A stretch of DNA of 64,000 bases from Nitrospira sp. CG24D (GTDB lineage Bacteria; Nitrospirota; Nitrospiria; Nitrospirales; Nitrospiraceae), in contig NEWQ02000011.1 of NCBI GenBank assembly GCA_002869855.2, positions 1 to 64,000 of the forward strand, in the 5' to 3' direction. Shown piece after piece: positions 35,945 to 46,854 of the stretch (within the stretch, counting starts at the first letter, position 1; the number at the start of each line of letters is the position of its first letter). Made by a program: the position numbers and the translations under genes. A model generated the notes under the pieces. That model saw nothing but the letters and a program-made list of their open reading frames with translations, did no database searches and had not been told where the DNA came from.

Positions 35945-36598
35945 TCATGCAGCCAGTTGACTCCTCTTGGGTCTCCAGCTTCCGGCTCCGAGACCGACGA
36001 GCGCCACAAGCCCTGCCCCAAACAGCACGACTGCCGCCGGCAAGGGGACTGCGGTCAACTGGCTCATTTGTCCTATCACTACCTTCCCGCCAGAAAAATT
36101 CAACCGCCACTCGTTCTTGACGTTAAACGACGAGATGGATGGAACTGTCGTGGGCAGCGCGGTGCTGTTGAAGAGGCTCTGGGGCCCCCGCAGATCCATT
36201 GTCAAATACGATGGGGTAAAGCCATTCACCCCCGCCCCACTCACCTGCTTAATCGCATAGAATCGGTCAATGATCGAGGGAGGATTCAATGCGCCATTGT
36301 TATTCTGAATGATCACGCTGCCGGAACCGGTCTCTGTAAACTGATACCCACCGATGCTCACGATGAGGCTCTGAATCGGATAGGTCCCGACATCGCTGAC
36401 AGTCATCTGACCCGACATCGTCTGGCTCGTATTGAACGGGGAACCCGAAACATTCGGAGCATTCACGACATTAGTCACCGTTCCGGCAAAGGTGTAGGTA
36501 ATGGCCCCTGCTTCCGCCTGGTTCACAGCCAGACCTCCCCACAGCACCGAGCTGACCAAAATCCCAAGGTAAAGAAAACGAGTTGTTCGACGGTCCAT
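35945..36598 (-). CDS. PEP-CTERM-like exported protein (VPLPAA sorting signal)
   Basis: This 217-residue protein has a signal peptide (about residues 1-30, ending NQAEAG) and a beta-rich body. A C-terminal tripartite signal follows: VPLPAA, a hydrophobic helix VVLFGAGLVALVGLG, and a basic end WRPKRSQ. This VPLPA form is a common variant of the PEP-CTERM signal for exosortase processing. No exosortase is in the window. AAAGGAG precedes the double ATG; the second (36598) has the better spacing. It stands alone between a PilZ gene and the secretion operon. Confidence 0.85.
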   Translation of the reverse strand: MDRRTTRFLYLGILVSSVLWGGLAVNQAEAGAITYTFAGTVTNVVNAPNVSGSPFNTSQTMSGQMTVSDVGTYPIQSLIVSIGGYQFTETGSGSVIIQNNNGALNPPSIIDRFYAIKQVSGAGVNGFTPSYLTMDLRGPQSLFNSTALPTTVPSISSFNVKNEWRLNFSGGKVVIGQMSQLTAVPLPAAVVLFGAGLVALVGLGAGSWRPKRSQLAA

Positions 36599-36769
36599 CA
36601 TGACTCCTTTCATGGTACGGGCAATGTATTGGGACATCTCAAACGGTTGATTGATCCAGACAGTCAGGCACGTTCCATACACGTCTCCCTTCGCGTTCGC
36701 AGGCCCGCATTCCGCAGGCGCGTTCCTCCAATACCGCCGCCGTGCGCGCCGCTTCGTCTATGCTGAGTC

Positions 36770-37447
36770 CTACCGGGCGTCATTCAACATCTCCGTCTGG
36801 GCAGGCCCTTCCATGGTAGCTGGCAGCGGATCGCCGAACCGCCCCGGTTGAGGAGGCTGCGCCACAAGCTGCTCCAGATCCGGCGCGGCGTGTCCGAATG
36901 GCGTTGGGCCACCGACCTGACTCGGCGCCGATGCCCCGAGAGGCTGCCCGGGCAAATAGACGAATTTCCATTCTGAATACTTTGCCTTCCGCTCCAAATG
37001 CCGGTCGATCGGATGAAACATGGCATTCTTGATCGGTTTGCGGTTTGACTTGCTGTACACGCCGAGGATGCTGCCGTCGGGCGTCTTGAGCAGGCCCCAA
37101 TCCGTCGAACCGGTCATCGGATCGACGTACAATTTGCGAAGATACCGGATACTGCCTGGGTGACGCGGGTCACGGAGCAAATCCTCCAGACGCTTGGGAT
37201 ATTCCTTTTGAGGCCCTGCCTGGTTCAGATAGTACCGGCCGATCGCGAGTCTGAATTGATTTCCGATAAACAGCAGATCGCTTTCCCGTTGGCGCTGCTG
37301 CGCGAAATGCCACAGGATGCCGGCTGCGGCCATACCGGCCGTCAGCATCGCCGTCAGGATCAGCACGCCGAGATACGTCAAACCTGTGTCGCCTCTCAAC
37401 CATTCCCGCCTATCGCGTCGGCCGCCTTGCTTATCTTGCGTCAACAT
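36770..37447 (-). CDS. Atypical pseudopilin-like protein, last gene of the secretion operon
   Basis: The 225-residue product has an N-terminal pseudopilin-like segment GLTYLGVLILTAMLTAG, with Gly where pilins have the cleavage Gly, but lacking Glu at position +5 (Gly instead). Missing Glu5 is known for GspK-like minor pseudopilins. The body (KYSEWKFVYLPGQ, VDPMTGSTDWG) resembles other pseudopilins of the operon; the C-terminus is Pro-rich. It starts 5 bp after the stop of the preceding pseudopilin gene. Confidence 0.78.
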   Translation of the reverse strand: MLTQDKQGGRRDRREWLRGDTGLTYLGVLILTAMLTAGMAAAGILWHFAQQRQRESDLLFIGNQFRLAIGRYYLNQAGPQKEYPKRLEDLLRDPRHPGSIRYLRKLYVDPMTGSTDWGLLKTPDGSILGVYSKSNRKPIKNAMFHPIDRHLERKAKYSEWKFVYLPGQPLGASAPSQVGGPTPFGHAAPDLEQLVAQPPQPGRFGDPLPATMEGPAQTEMLNDAR

Positions 37448-37452
37448 AGCGG

Positions 37453-37848
37453 TTACCAATCACTGTAGGAGGTTCCGGCTGTGCTTGCACCTGACGCGCC
37501 GCTCTTGACATTGAAGACCGCCCCAAGCTCCGGATCTGCGGGTGGCACCGCCTGCCAGGTCGTACTGCTGTCGGTCATGGGATCGACCGGAACAGCGCGC
37601 AGATACTTCTGCTCGACCAGCTCCTCCAGCGAACCGGGATACTTCCCCAGATCGCCATAGTATTTGTCGAGCGCATCGCGCATCACCCAGAGATCTTCTT
37701 TCAGCACCGCCTCCTTCGACTTTTCAAGGCTCCGCATATAGCGTGGCGCGGCGATAGTCACGAGCAAAGCGACGATGGCCATCACAATAATCAACTCGAT
37801 CAGTGTGAAGCCGTCTGCGCGCGCAAGAGGAGAGTTACGTTGCGTCAT
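37453..37848 (-). CDS. Pseudopilin, type II secretion/type IV pilin class
   Basis: This 131-residue protein has a prepilin leader ending at G|FTLIELIIVMAIVALLVTI: cleavage Gly, N-methylated Phe, Glu5 and the hydrophobic helix. The soluble part has the GspG-like pattern LDKYYGDLGKYPGSLEELVEQKYL and VDPMTDS. It should enter the pseudopilus after processing by a prepilin peptidase, which is not encoded here. It begins 3 bp after the previous pseudopilin stop. Confidence 0.9.
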   Translation of the reverse strand: MTQRNSPLARADGFTLIELIIVMAIVALLVTIAAPRYMRSLEKSKEAVLKEDLWVMRDALDKYYGDLGKYPGSLEELVEQKYLRAVPVDPMTDSSTTWQAVPPADPELGAVFNVKSGASGASTAGTSYSDW

Positions 37849-37851
37849 CGA

Positions 37852-38325
37852 TCACCATTGCGAATATGGAATGCCGTTCAAGCCGACTTCCTGCGAGAGC
37901 GAAAAGACATCGAACACATCATTGCCTGGAGAAGGGCTATCCGGTGGACTCTCATAACTTCTGATGCCCCAGGTCTCGGAAGCCGGCACTGACGCGTCTG
38001 TGAACGTCGGATCGCGCGGAACCCGACGAAGGAAATAGATGCGCGTCTTCTTCGGATTCTTGGCATCCTCAACGCCCTCGACTAAGATCTCAAGGCTCTT
38101 GGGATAGCCCGACTCAAGAGCGCCTTTCATCACGCGGCCATCATCCACGGCCAGCCGGTAGGCATCGATCGCGTCACGCACCTGCCGCAAAGAGATCCGC
38201 AGCTCTTGCTCCTTGTGCCGCTTGGATACCAGATTGGCCATAGGCATTACCGCCGTCGCCAGTACGCCGATGATCGCGATCGTGATCACCAGCTCGATTA
38301 ACGTGAATCCTGCATCTCGGCGCAT
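37852..38325 (-). CDS. Pseudopilin, type II secretion/type IV pilin class
   Basis: The 157-residue product starts MRRDAG|FTLIELVITIAIIGVLATA, a full class III signal with Glu5. Its soluble part reads QVRDAIDAYRLAVDDG and GYPKSLEILVEG, again GspG-like. GGGGGAG overlaps a double ATG; the second (38325) has better spacing. The open frame extends to 38538 but that part lies inside the secretin gene. It is one of four pilin-like proteins in the operon. Confidence 0.88.
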   Translation of the reverse strand: MRRDAGFTLIELVITIAIIGVLATAVMPMANLVSKRHKEQELRISLRQVRDAIDAYRLAVDDGRVMKGALESGYPKSLEILVEGVEDAKNPKKTRIYFLRRVPRDPTFTDASVPASETWGIRSYESPPDSPSPGNDVFDVFSLSQEVGLNGIPYSQW

Positions 38326-38341
38326 CATCTCCCCCACGCCA

Positions 38342-40342
38342 TTACTTGTCCGGTTCCGGAATCGTGGCCTCACCCGGCTCCGGTGGCGGCGGCTCGGTCT
38401 TAGACGATGACCCGCTCGGATCGAAGGTGGCGGGTGGCGTGAACATGTCGGGAGGCGCGAGAGGCCGAGAGGGCGCTGCCGCGGGTGCTGGAACCGGCGC
38501 GGCTCCCGTTTCAATGCTCGAAGCCCCGCCTTTGGCATCGTCCGATGATTTGAGCGCCAGTGAACTCCCGCGCATCGTATCGGTCCCGAAGAGAAACTCG
38601 GTTAGACGCGGATCAGCATGCGGCGCGGTGCGGACCACGTGCGGCGTGATCGACAGCACGAGCTCCGACTTTTTCGTCTCGTCGCGTTGAGAGGAAAATA
38701 GACGGCCAAGAATCGGCAAGTCGCCCAGCCCCGGGATCCGGTTCGAGGCTTGCCGTTCGTCATCGGTGATCAATCCGGCCAACACCTGCGTTTCACCATC
38801 CCTGAGCTGGAGCAGCGTCGACGCCGTCCTGGTTCCGATCTGAAAAGCTTGCGTGCCTGAAATCGGGTTCAGAATTTCCTTCACAATGCTGCTGACTTCC
38901 AAAGTCAGCTTAATGGCGACATCGCTATCACGATGAACCACCGGTTCGACATCGAGCTTAATCCCCACATCGATATACTGCACACTACCCGTGACGACAC
39001 TCGCGCCGATCGTCGGCGTCACGGCATTCGTAATGACGGGAACCCGGTCTCCGATGAGAATCTTGGCCTTCTCGCGATTGCGCACGCGGATTCTGGGGCT
39101 GGCAAGAATATCGGCGGCGGTGATTTCACGCCGCAGATCTGCCGTCGCGCTCAGGGACGTGGACGTGATGTCCGGCTTGGTCAAGGCCAGCACCTTATCG
39201 AGCGTCAGCGCGGCGCCTCCGGCCGCTCCGGCGGCCCCGGCAGCCGACAAGGTCCATTGCGTCGGATACTTGATGCCCAGCTCCATCAACTTGGAGCGCT
39301 GAATCTCGATCACCTCGACTTCCAGCATGACCTCGGCCTCGGACATATCCAATGTGCCCATCAGCTTTTCAGCCATCCGCACCGCTTCCGGGCTATCGCG
39401 CATCACCACCAGCCGCGCTTTTTCATCCATGAACAGCACTTTGGTCTCGAGCATCGTCTTCAGGAGATTCATCGCCTGCTTCGGTTCGGCATGCGTCAGA
39501 TAGAACGACTTGACGATTTGCTCGTCGTAGAGCTTTCGCTTTTCAGGCGTATTGGGATAGACCAGGACGGTGTTACCGGCCAGCACTTTTCGCCGCAAGG
39601 CTTGCTGGGCTACGAGCAAGTCGAGCGCGGAGTTCACGGAGAGATCCTTGATGTGAATGGAGGTTTTCGTGTCCCCTTTCACATCCTTGTCGATGACAAA
39701 ATTCAACCCGCTGGCGCGGGATAAGGCCTCGAACACGATCGAGAGCTTAGCGTCGCGGAATTCCAGATTCACCGGCTTGTCCTGCTTGGGATTCCCGTTC
39801 CCGGCCCCTCCCGCCTCTCGCGCCTGCTGTTCCTCAAGATCGCCCAGAAGCTTGCTCGCCTCCGCATGGGACGGATTCGCCTCCACCACATGTCGAAGCC
39901 TGGCGCGAGCGGCCGCCAGATCGCCTCGCGTCATCTGGTCCTTGGCCACACGCACCTCATGATCGTGCTGCGCGGCCTGCTCCACCAGTTCCAGCCCCTC
40001 ACGGGCGCTGGCATTCTGCCCATCGATTTCCAAGACACGCCGATAGTCGAACTTGGCATCCTGCCATCGAGCTGAGGTCCGCGCCGCGTCCGCAGATCTC
40101 AGGAGATTGGTCACCCACGCGCGCTTCCACCGTTTCACGTCTGCGCGCAACACCAGATTCTCCGGATCGCGCCGAACCGCCTCCTCCAGCTTAGCAATAC
40201 CCTGTTCCATGCGACCCATATTGAAATCGATACGGGCGTCATCCTGCAACCACCTGGCCGTGCAGCCGGTAAAGGCCAGCACCAACACCACTCCAACGAT
40301 CGGACGAACATATCGAGACAGAACAAAAGTAGTCATCATCAT
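38342..40342 (-). CDS. gspD: Secretin (GspD/PilQ/MshL-like) lipoprotein with N-terminal TPRs
   Basis: A 666-residue outer-membrane channel protein with a lipobox (LAFTGC, cysteine about residue 27) and TPR-like repeats at about 30-175. A secretin/TonB short N-terminal domain follows (VNLEFRDAKLSIVFEALSRASGLNFV, about 190-250), then the secretin core (about 380-600) with ILASPRIRVRNREKAKILIGDRVPV and VPGLGDLPILGRLF-type end, and a Pro/Ala-rich tail. The TPR part replaces the usual GspD N-domains and is unlike classic GspD. It overlaps the PilP-like stop by ATGA. It should form the outer-membrane pore. Confidence 0.93.
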   Translation of the reverse strand: MMMTTFVLSRYVRPIVGVVLVLAFTGCTARWLQDDARIDFNMGRMEQGIAKLEEAVRRDPENLVLRADVKRWKRAWVTNLLRSADAARTSARWQDAKFDYRRVLEIDGQNASAREGLELVEQAAQHDHEVRVAKDQMTRGDLAAARARLRHVVEANPSHAEASKLLGDLEEQQAREAGGAGNGNPKQDKPVNLEFRDAKLSIVFEALSRASGLNFVIDKDVKGDTKTSIHIKDLSVNSALDLLVAQQALRRKVLAGNTVLVYPNTPEKRKLYDEQIVKSFYLTHAEPKQAMNLLKTMLETKVLFMDEKARLVVMRDSPEAVRMAEKLMGTLDMSEAEVMLEVEVIEIQRSKLMELGIKYPTQWTLSAAGAAGAAGGAALTLDKVLALTKPDITSTSLSATADLRREITAADILASPRIRVRNREKAKILIGDRVPVITNAVTPTIGASVVTGSVQYIDVGIKLDVEPVVHRDSDVAIKLTLEVSSIVKEILNPISGTQAFQIGTRTASTLLQLRDGETQVLAGLITDDERQASNRIPGLGDLPILGRLFSSQRDETKKSELVLSITPHVVRTAPHADPRLTEFLFGTDTMRGSSLALKSSDDAKGGASSIETGAAPVPAPAAAPSRPLAPPDMFTPPATFDPSGSSSKTEPPPPEPGEATIPEPDK

Positions 40343-41067
40343 GGTCCTACAGTTAAGGTTTGTGCGATGCGTAACGGCTTGTACGTGAGCCGCAACTGAT
40401 TACCGGCCTCTCCGTCGAACGAATAGGCCTCATCGATATCTTCTCCGGCTTTCACCATGTAGAGCTTGTCTCCTTTGACAAGGAAATAGACCGTTCGCTC
40501 ACCCTCTTCGAACTTTCCGATATAGGCAAAGGGAACAGCCGGGGGCTTGGGAGGCGGAGGGGGCGGTGGGGCCGCGACGACCGGCGGGGTCACCGGGATC
40601 GCCGGCGGGAGCGGCACGCTCACAACCGGCGCGGGAGCCGGAAGCGCCACAACCGGTTCCAGGGGCTGGGGCTGGGGCTGGACCAGCACCACGGTGTCAT
40701 TGGTAATCACCTCGACCTCATCCTCCTCACCTTTGGCTGGTTGCACAGGGACCACTCTCTTCCCGCCCGCCTTCCCCTTCTGCAGGGAAGAAGACCCAAC
40801 GGATGGGGAAAAGAGATCAAAGACCTCGCCCCCAGCCCCTCGCTTCTCAAGGCGATCCAGGTCTCTCGACAAATCAGCGCTGACCTGAACGATCTTCAGA
40901 GGCTTACCGGAAACCGCCTGAATCGAGTTCTCTCTGTCCGAAGCCGGCGAGGCCGCCTCGGCCCGCCCTGGCACAACAGGCCCCATGGCAACCAGCGTCA
41001 TTGCTTGCAGCGCCAGGCTCATACCGATCGACCAGAATAGACGCCGAGATTCAGGCAGCGGCATCAC
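40339..41067 (-). CDS. PilP/GspC-like periplasmic linker protein
   Basis: This 242-residue protein has an N-terminal signal or anchor helix (about residues 12-38) and a Pro-rich middle region (about 130-180, runs such as PPPPPPPKPP). A C-terminal beta domain (about 182-242) reads PFAYIGKFEEGERTVYFLVKGDKLY, the pattern of PilP or GspC homology domains that dock to secretins. It sits directly before the secretin gene and overlaps it. The name rests on position and pattern, not on strong sequence identity. Confidence 0.78.
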   Translation of the reverse strand: MMPLPESRRLFWSIGMSLALQAMTLVAMGPVVPGRAEAASPASDRENSIQAVSGKPLKIVQVSADLSRDLDRLEKRGAGGEVFDLFSPSVGSSSLQKGKAGGKRVVPVQPAKGEEDEVEVITNDTVVLVQPQPQPLEPVVALPAPAPVVSVPLPPAIPVTPPVVAAPPPPPPPKPPAVPFAYIGKFEEGERTVYFLVKGDKLYMVKAGEDIDEAYSFDGEAGNQLRLTYKPLRIAQTLTVGP

Positions 41068-41759
41068 GAATCCTTTCTTGAATACAGCAACAACCGAATC
41101 GTGGCCCGGACCTGTCCTGACTTGGGATCCTGATAATCGAAATTCACCTTGTCCGGAACGGCAAAGGGCACTTTGGAAGACACCTGCCGAAGAAAGAGAC
41201 GAATCTGCGGATACGTGCCGACAACCGGAAAGGCCACTTCATAGCGGAGCAACCGTCCTTGTCCCTCCGTGGCCATGCGATACTCCGCCTGGTCCAACTG
41301 AAGCCCCAGCTCAGCGCTGATGCGATAGATCTGACGCAAGGCCTGCGAGATTTCGGAATCAGAAGGGATAACCTTATAAAACCGATCCAGCTCTTCTCCC
41401 GGCCCCGCCGGTGCGAGTGTCGCCCCCCCCGCCTCTTGCATCACTTGCTCGCGCAGAGTAGACACAGCGCTCTGCCCTTCCTGTAAGTCCGATTGCCCAG
41501 GAACCACCGTGCCCACGTAAAACGTCGCGCCGAGCGCCGCCAGCCCCAGTCCGAGCCGTCCGACCGGTCCCAGCCGCGCGCTCCACAGGCTGGCCCGCCA
41601 TCGCCACCGGCTCATCACGCGAGAGACGGCAGACGGAGCAGCCACTGCAACCGACACACCACCCGGAGCATCCGGGAGCGCAGGCTTGGGCTGATGAGCA
41701 GGCAGTGTCACGGGACGAACTTGGGGCACCCCGGTGACTGTCAGCGATGTCAGTTTCAT
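41064..41759 (-). CDS. PilO/GspM-like inner-membrane protein
   Basis: The 231-residue protein has a cytoplasmic N-terminal arm of about 70 residues and one transmembrane helix (about 72-95). A periplasmic ferredoxin-like domain follows with FYKVIPSDSEISQALRQIY, typical of PilO/GspM. Its ATG at 41759 overlaps the stop of the PilN-like gene (ATGA), and its own stop overlaps the PilP-like start. It should form the inner-membrane platform with the PilN-like protein. Confidence 0.8.
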   Translation of the reverse strand: MKLTSLTVTGVPQVRPVTLPAHQPKPALPDAPGGVSVAVAAPSAVSRVMSRWRWRASLWSARLGPVGRLGLGLAALGATFYVGTVVPGQSDLQEGQSAVSTLREQVMQEAGGATLAPAGPGEELDRFYKVIPSDSEISQALRQIYRISAELGLQLDQAEYRMATEGQGRLLRYEVAFPVVGTYPQIRLFLRQVSSKVPFAVPDKVNFDYQDPKSGQVRATIRLLLYSRKDS

Positions 41760-42301
41760 AGTTCGGTCTTCCATTCCGCCACGGCGTAAAACCGAATCGG
41801 ACGGCCCGCCACATCAGTCTGCACCTGGTGATTCACCAGTCGCACTCGCCTCAGCATCCCGCTGTTCCCGATCCGGTCCAAGTAATCCATCAATTCACCG
41901 AAGTCCTTCGCCTCGCCCGTCAGCAACACCAGCCCTTTCTCCACATCCGGCTGGACGCCCAACACCCGAATCCGGTCTCGATGCACCCGTGTCGCTTGCT
42001 CCAATGCCCCGAACACACCCTCCCAGGGCATCGCCAGCCGCCGCAATACCGCTTTCGCCTCCTTCAACTCCGGCTCTCGCGCCTTCGCCTCTGCCACGCG
42101 CCGCTCTTTCGCCTTCGCGGCGCGGTCCAACTGCGCACGAAGCGAATCGAAACGGCTCTCCTGACGCTCAAGGGCTTCCGTCACTTCTCCGTACTGCGTA
42201 ACACTGACGGCCAGAACCAACAGCCCCACCCCAAACCAGGCCACCGCCTCCAGCGTCACCCGGGAACGGCGCCCGCTATAGTCGAGTTCTAAAGGACGCA
42301 T
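41756..42301 (-). CDS. PilN/GspL-like inner-membrane protein
   Basis: This 181-residue protein has a short cytoplasmic start (MRPLELDY), one transmembrane helix (about residues 18-40), a coiled coil (about 42-85) and a periplasmic ferredoxin-like domain with LEQATRVHRDRIRVLGVQ and LLTGEAKDFGELMDYLDRI, as in PilN. Its start overlaps the upstream PilM-like gene by 13 bp. It is part of the alignment subcomplex of the secretion machine. Confidence 0.82.
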   Translation of the reverse strand: MRPLELDYSGRRSRVTLEAVAWFGVGLLVLAVSVTQYGEVTEALERQESRFDSLRAQLDRAAKAKERRVAEAKAREPELKEAKAVLRRLAMPWEGVFGALEQATRVHRDRIRVLGVQPDVEKGLVLLTGEAKDFGELMDYLDRIGNSGMLRRVRLVNHQVQTDVAGRPIRFYAVAEWKTEL

Positions 42302-43084
42302 GACAATACCGAGGCGCTCGCCTTTGAGGGTTGATCAGCCCGAAGGTGCCGCACGGTCCATTGATTCGCCGGCAGTTCCATCGACTCCCCGTTCACCACG
42401 TGCAATAAGACCGTTTGCGCAGATTCCGCTTCATCAACAAGGAATTGTTCACGCTCCAGCATGGCCACGAGTTCGGCTGGCCAATCAGACCCCGTTCGGC
42501 ACGTTCTCACCACGACCCAGCGCCCATGGCCGACCAGCGCGGCGCACATCATGCCGTCTTCTACGATCACCAGCCACTGGCACGCCGTCTTCAGCCAGGC
42601 CTTCGCCCAATTGAACGCCTCCATCAAGAGCGGCCTCACCGAGACCAACCGTCTGCCTTGGTGAGCGGCGATGGCCTGCAGCTCATGGATCAACTGGATA
42701 TCGACCGCACTGCCCACACACGGCTGCCCCACGCCGTCGATGCTGATTTCGACCGACCAATCGGCTGATCGCCGTCCATAGGCGCCGCTCATCAGCTGCC
42801 GGACATACCCGATCAACTCGGACTCGTCACGCAATTCATCCCGCCACGGCACCACCTGATACCGCATAAAATGGTTGGACAGGACAATCGAGAGATCGCC
42901 GTGACGCCACTCCTCCGCGGTCAGCACCTGGGCAAGAGCGACGAGGGCGCTGGTCCAATTGGGCATCCCTTTGGCGCCGCGATCGCTCACCGGGACCGTC
43001 GCGCTCCCGATCACGGCAGGCCGGAGACCTCTGCCGAACCGCACCAGGGTGAGGCTGGCCGGAGTCACGAGCACCTGCACCTGT

Positions 43085-43104
<20 letters not shown>
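42289..43104 (-). CDS. PilM/GspL-like cytoplasmic actin-fold candidate
   Basis: A 271-residue protein without transmembrane segment, placed where PilM or the cytoplasmic half of GspL is expected, between the ATPase and PilN-like genes. Sequence hints are weak: LALVRFGRG-like start, DGMMCAALVGHGRW late. The start is taken as GTG 43104, because GGAGG lies nine bases upstream inside the ATPase gene; this overlaps the ATPase stop by 20 bp. The assignment rests mostly on gene order. Confidence 0.65.
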
Positions 43105-44796
<1,692 letters not shown>

Positions 44797-44800
<4 letters not shown>

Positions 44801-45990
44801 TGAAGACTCCCGGCCAATTCAAAAATTGGGAAATACATCAACACCACAATCGTGCCGATGACGACCCCGATGACCGTCATCAAGACGGGCTCGATCAGGC
44901 GGCTCATCCAATCGACCCACCGCGCAATCTCCTCATCGTAGAAACCGGCGATGCGCTCCATCATGTCGCCCATCTGGCCGCTGCGTTCGCCGACCCGCAG
45001 CATCCGCAGCGCCACCGGCGTCGTCAGGTCATAGCGTTCCATCGACATGGAAAACGATTGGCCTTCCCGAATGGCTCCGGTGGCCAGAGTCAACTTGGTT
45101 CGTAACGACAGCGGCAAGAGATTCGTCGTCATGCCGAGCGCCTGGACGGCCGGAGTGCCGCCACGCAGCAGCATCCCGAGCGTGCGATAGAACCGCGCCA
45201 GGTCGTAGACCAGAAACCGGTCGCGCAGCGCCGGGAGGGCGCGGACTCGGTCAGTGACCCAGTCCCGTACCGATCGGCGGGTCGCGGCATAGATCACCGC
45301 CAGCAGGCTAACGGCGATCCCGACCATGACTTCCGACCCATGCCGTTCAAGCAACCGTCCCCACTCCAGGAGCAGCTGAGACATCAGGGGAAGCTCGCCC
45401 CGGACATCCTCGTAGAGACGGCTGAACTTCGGCACCACATAGAGCAGAAGGAACAGCATCACGAGACCACCCACTCCCAGCAGGACCAGCGGATAAATCG
45501 ACGCGCTGACCAGCTTCTTCCGGACACTGTCCAACTGGCCGTGATACACGACGTAGCGGGTCAGAGCCTCAGCGACGTCCCCGGTGCGTTCACTGGCCCG
45601 CACCGTCGCCACGTAGAGCGACGGGAAGCTCGAAGGAAACCGCTCGAGGGCGGCGGAAAGCGTCTGCCCCTCACGCAACTTGGTGAGCAAACCCTGGAGC
45701 ACCCGGCTGACATCGGGATGACGTTCCTTCTCCGCCAGAGTTTCGAGGGATTCCATCAAGGACAACCCCGCGCGCAACAGCGCCACCAGTTCCTGGCTGA
45801 ACAACACGACCGGAAACGGTTGCGCTCGTGTGAACGCGAAGGCGCGCGCCAATCCGCCGGTCTGCACACGCAGCACCTGATAGCCCTGTTCCTCGGCTTG
45901 CGACCGGGCCTCCTCCGGCGTGATGGCTTCGACATGAAGCGCCACGATGCCGGGATGGGCGTAGTGAAAGGCTCTGACTTCAAACCGCAT
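44797..45990 (-). CDS. gspF: GspF/PilC-type inner-membrane platform protein
   Basis: The 397-residue protein has two homologous T2SSF domains (about 65-190 and 265-390), each with conserved FxxxLxxLLxAGxxLxxAL and GxSLSxALE-type motifs, and three transmembrane helices (near 165-190, 215-235 and 365-390). It contacts the ATPase and drives pseudopilin addition. It lies between the GspG and GspE genes, the usual order in such operons. Confidence 0.94.
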
Positions 45991-46004
45991 GGCGCGATAC
46001 CCCG

Positions 46005-46448
46005 TTACCAGTTCTTGATATCTTCGTTTTCAGCAGTGCCCCCAGGCTGTCCGTCCCGGCCGAACGACCAGAGGTCGAACTCACTATGCTCTCCGGGGAA
46101 TTTGTAGCTGTAGGGACTCCCCCAAGGATCTGGCGGCACGGTTTTCTTCAAGTAGGGACCATCCCATTTCGCTTCATTCGCAGGCTTGGACACCAGCGCG
46201 ACCAGCCCCTGTTCCGTAGACGGATACTTGCCCAGATCGAGCCGGTATTGATCGAGCGCCTTCTCCAGCGCATCCAGCTGCGCCTTGGCCGACTTGACCT
46301 CCGACTTCCCGATTTGCGAGAAGTAGCGCGGCCCGACAAATGACGCCAGCAATCCGATAATGACCATCACCACCAGCAACTCCAGCAAGGTAAATCCCTC
46401 CGATCCCTTGCCACACCGACCGCCTAGGCCTTTCTTGTCGCTCATCAT
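46005..46448 (-). CDS. gspG: Major pseudopilin GspG
   Basis: This 147-residue protein has the prepilin signal KGSEG|FTLLELLVVMVIIGLLASFVGPRY with Glu5, followed by the GspG soluble domain QLDALEKALDQYRLDLGKYPSTEQGL and DPWGSPYSYKFPGEHSEFDLWSFGRDG, which includes the calcium-binding end region. It is the first gene of the 11-gene operon. The start is ATG 46448 or 46445 (MMSDKK); the frame extends further upstream. A shared promoter-like element lies 95-215 bp upstream. Confidence 0.95.
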   Translation of the reverse strand: MMSDKKGLGGRCGKGSEGFTLLELLVVMVIIGLLASFVGPRYFSQIGKSEVKSAKAQLDALEKALDQYRLDLGKYPSTEQGLVALVSKPANEAKWDGPYLKKTVPPDPWGSPYSYKFPGEHSEFDLWSFGRDGQPGGTAENEDIKNW

Positions 46449-46544
46449 GCCATTCCTCCTACTCAACGCCTCATCATCCTCGGCCGGGACCTGCGCTGCA
46501 CGCAGCCAGGGCTCTTGCCACCCCTATACACTCCTGTCGTAACC

Positions 46545-46663
46545 GGTATACGCGACGACCACCCCCCGCGACAGTCGCAGGACTACGCCTTGTTGAGGGA
46601 AGACCCACCCAAACCACACGCCGAATGGTACGCACTACGAAGGTACGCGCTACTTTTGAGGGG
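46545..46663 (-). promoter_or_regulatory. Shared promoter-like element, copy A, before the secretion operon
   Basis: In minus-strand terms: a -10-like TATACC (46550-46545) and a dyad AGTCC-N2-CGACT (46584-46573), centred about 40 bp before the predicted start near 46538. AACAAGGCGT adjoins the dyad, and CCCCTCAAAAGTA (46663-46651) lies farther upstream. The same parts in the same order occur at 61100-61203; the GGTATAC-to-dyad distance (28 bp) is identical. The intervening sequence differs, so this is not a simple duplicated block. The roughly 290 bp between 46449 and 46737 contain no gene. Confidence 0.6.
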
Positions 46664-46737
46664 CTTGACCGACGCCAGAGAACGACACGGCAACCCCGAA
46701 GGCAGTCGCAGCTCTCCCCCGTACCAGGCCATCGTAG

Positions 46738-46854
46738 TCATCCAGCCACCAGCGCCAAACTGACGGTGCGCCACAAAGCGATCGCCAGCGCAATCCATAA
46801 AAGAAACAGGAATCCGATCATCACCACCACCATCGGCTCATCGTGGACATTCAT
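46738..46854 (-). CDS. 38-residue single-helix membrane protein
   Basis: The ATG at 46854 overlaps the subtilase stop (ATGA), so translation should be coupled. The product is a short N-terminus (MNVHDEP), one strongly hydrophobic helix (MVVVMIGFLFLLWIALAIAL) and a short tail. It has no recognisable family. The overlap and clean transmembrane pattern are the only evidence. It could anchor or modulate the protease or the secretion machine whose operon follows. Confidence 0.55.
   Translation of the reverse strand: MNVHDEPMVVVMIGFLFLLWIALAIALWRTVSLALVAG

Noticed and set aside
35666..36766. 366-codon plus-strand frame over the PilZ and PEP-CTERM genes
   Set aside because: Runs through two minus-strand genes, a hairpin and intergenic DNA; composition is shadow-like.
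38933..39724. 263-codon plus-strand frame inside the secretin gene
   Set aside because: Antisense to the secretin core.
40547..40888. Gly-rich plus-strand frame (poly-Gly start)
   Set aside because: Antisense of the poly-Pro linker in the PilP-like protein.
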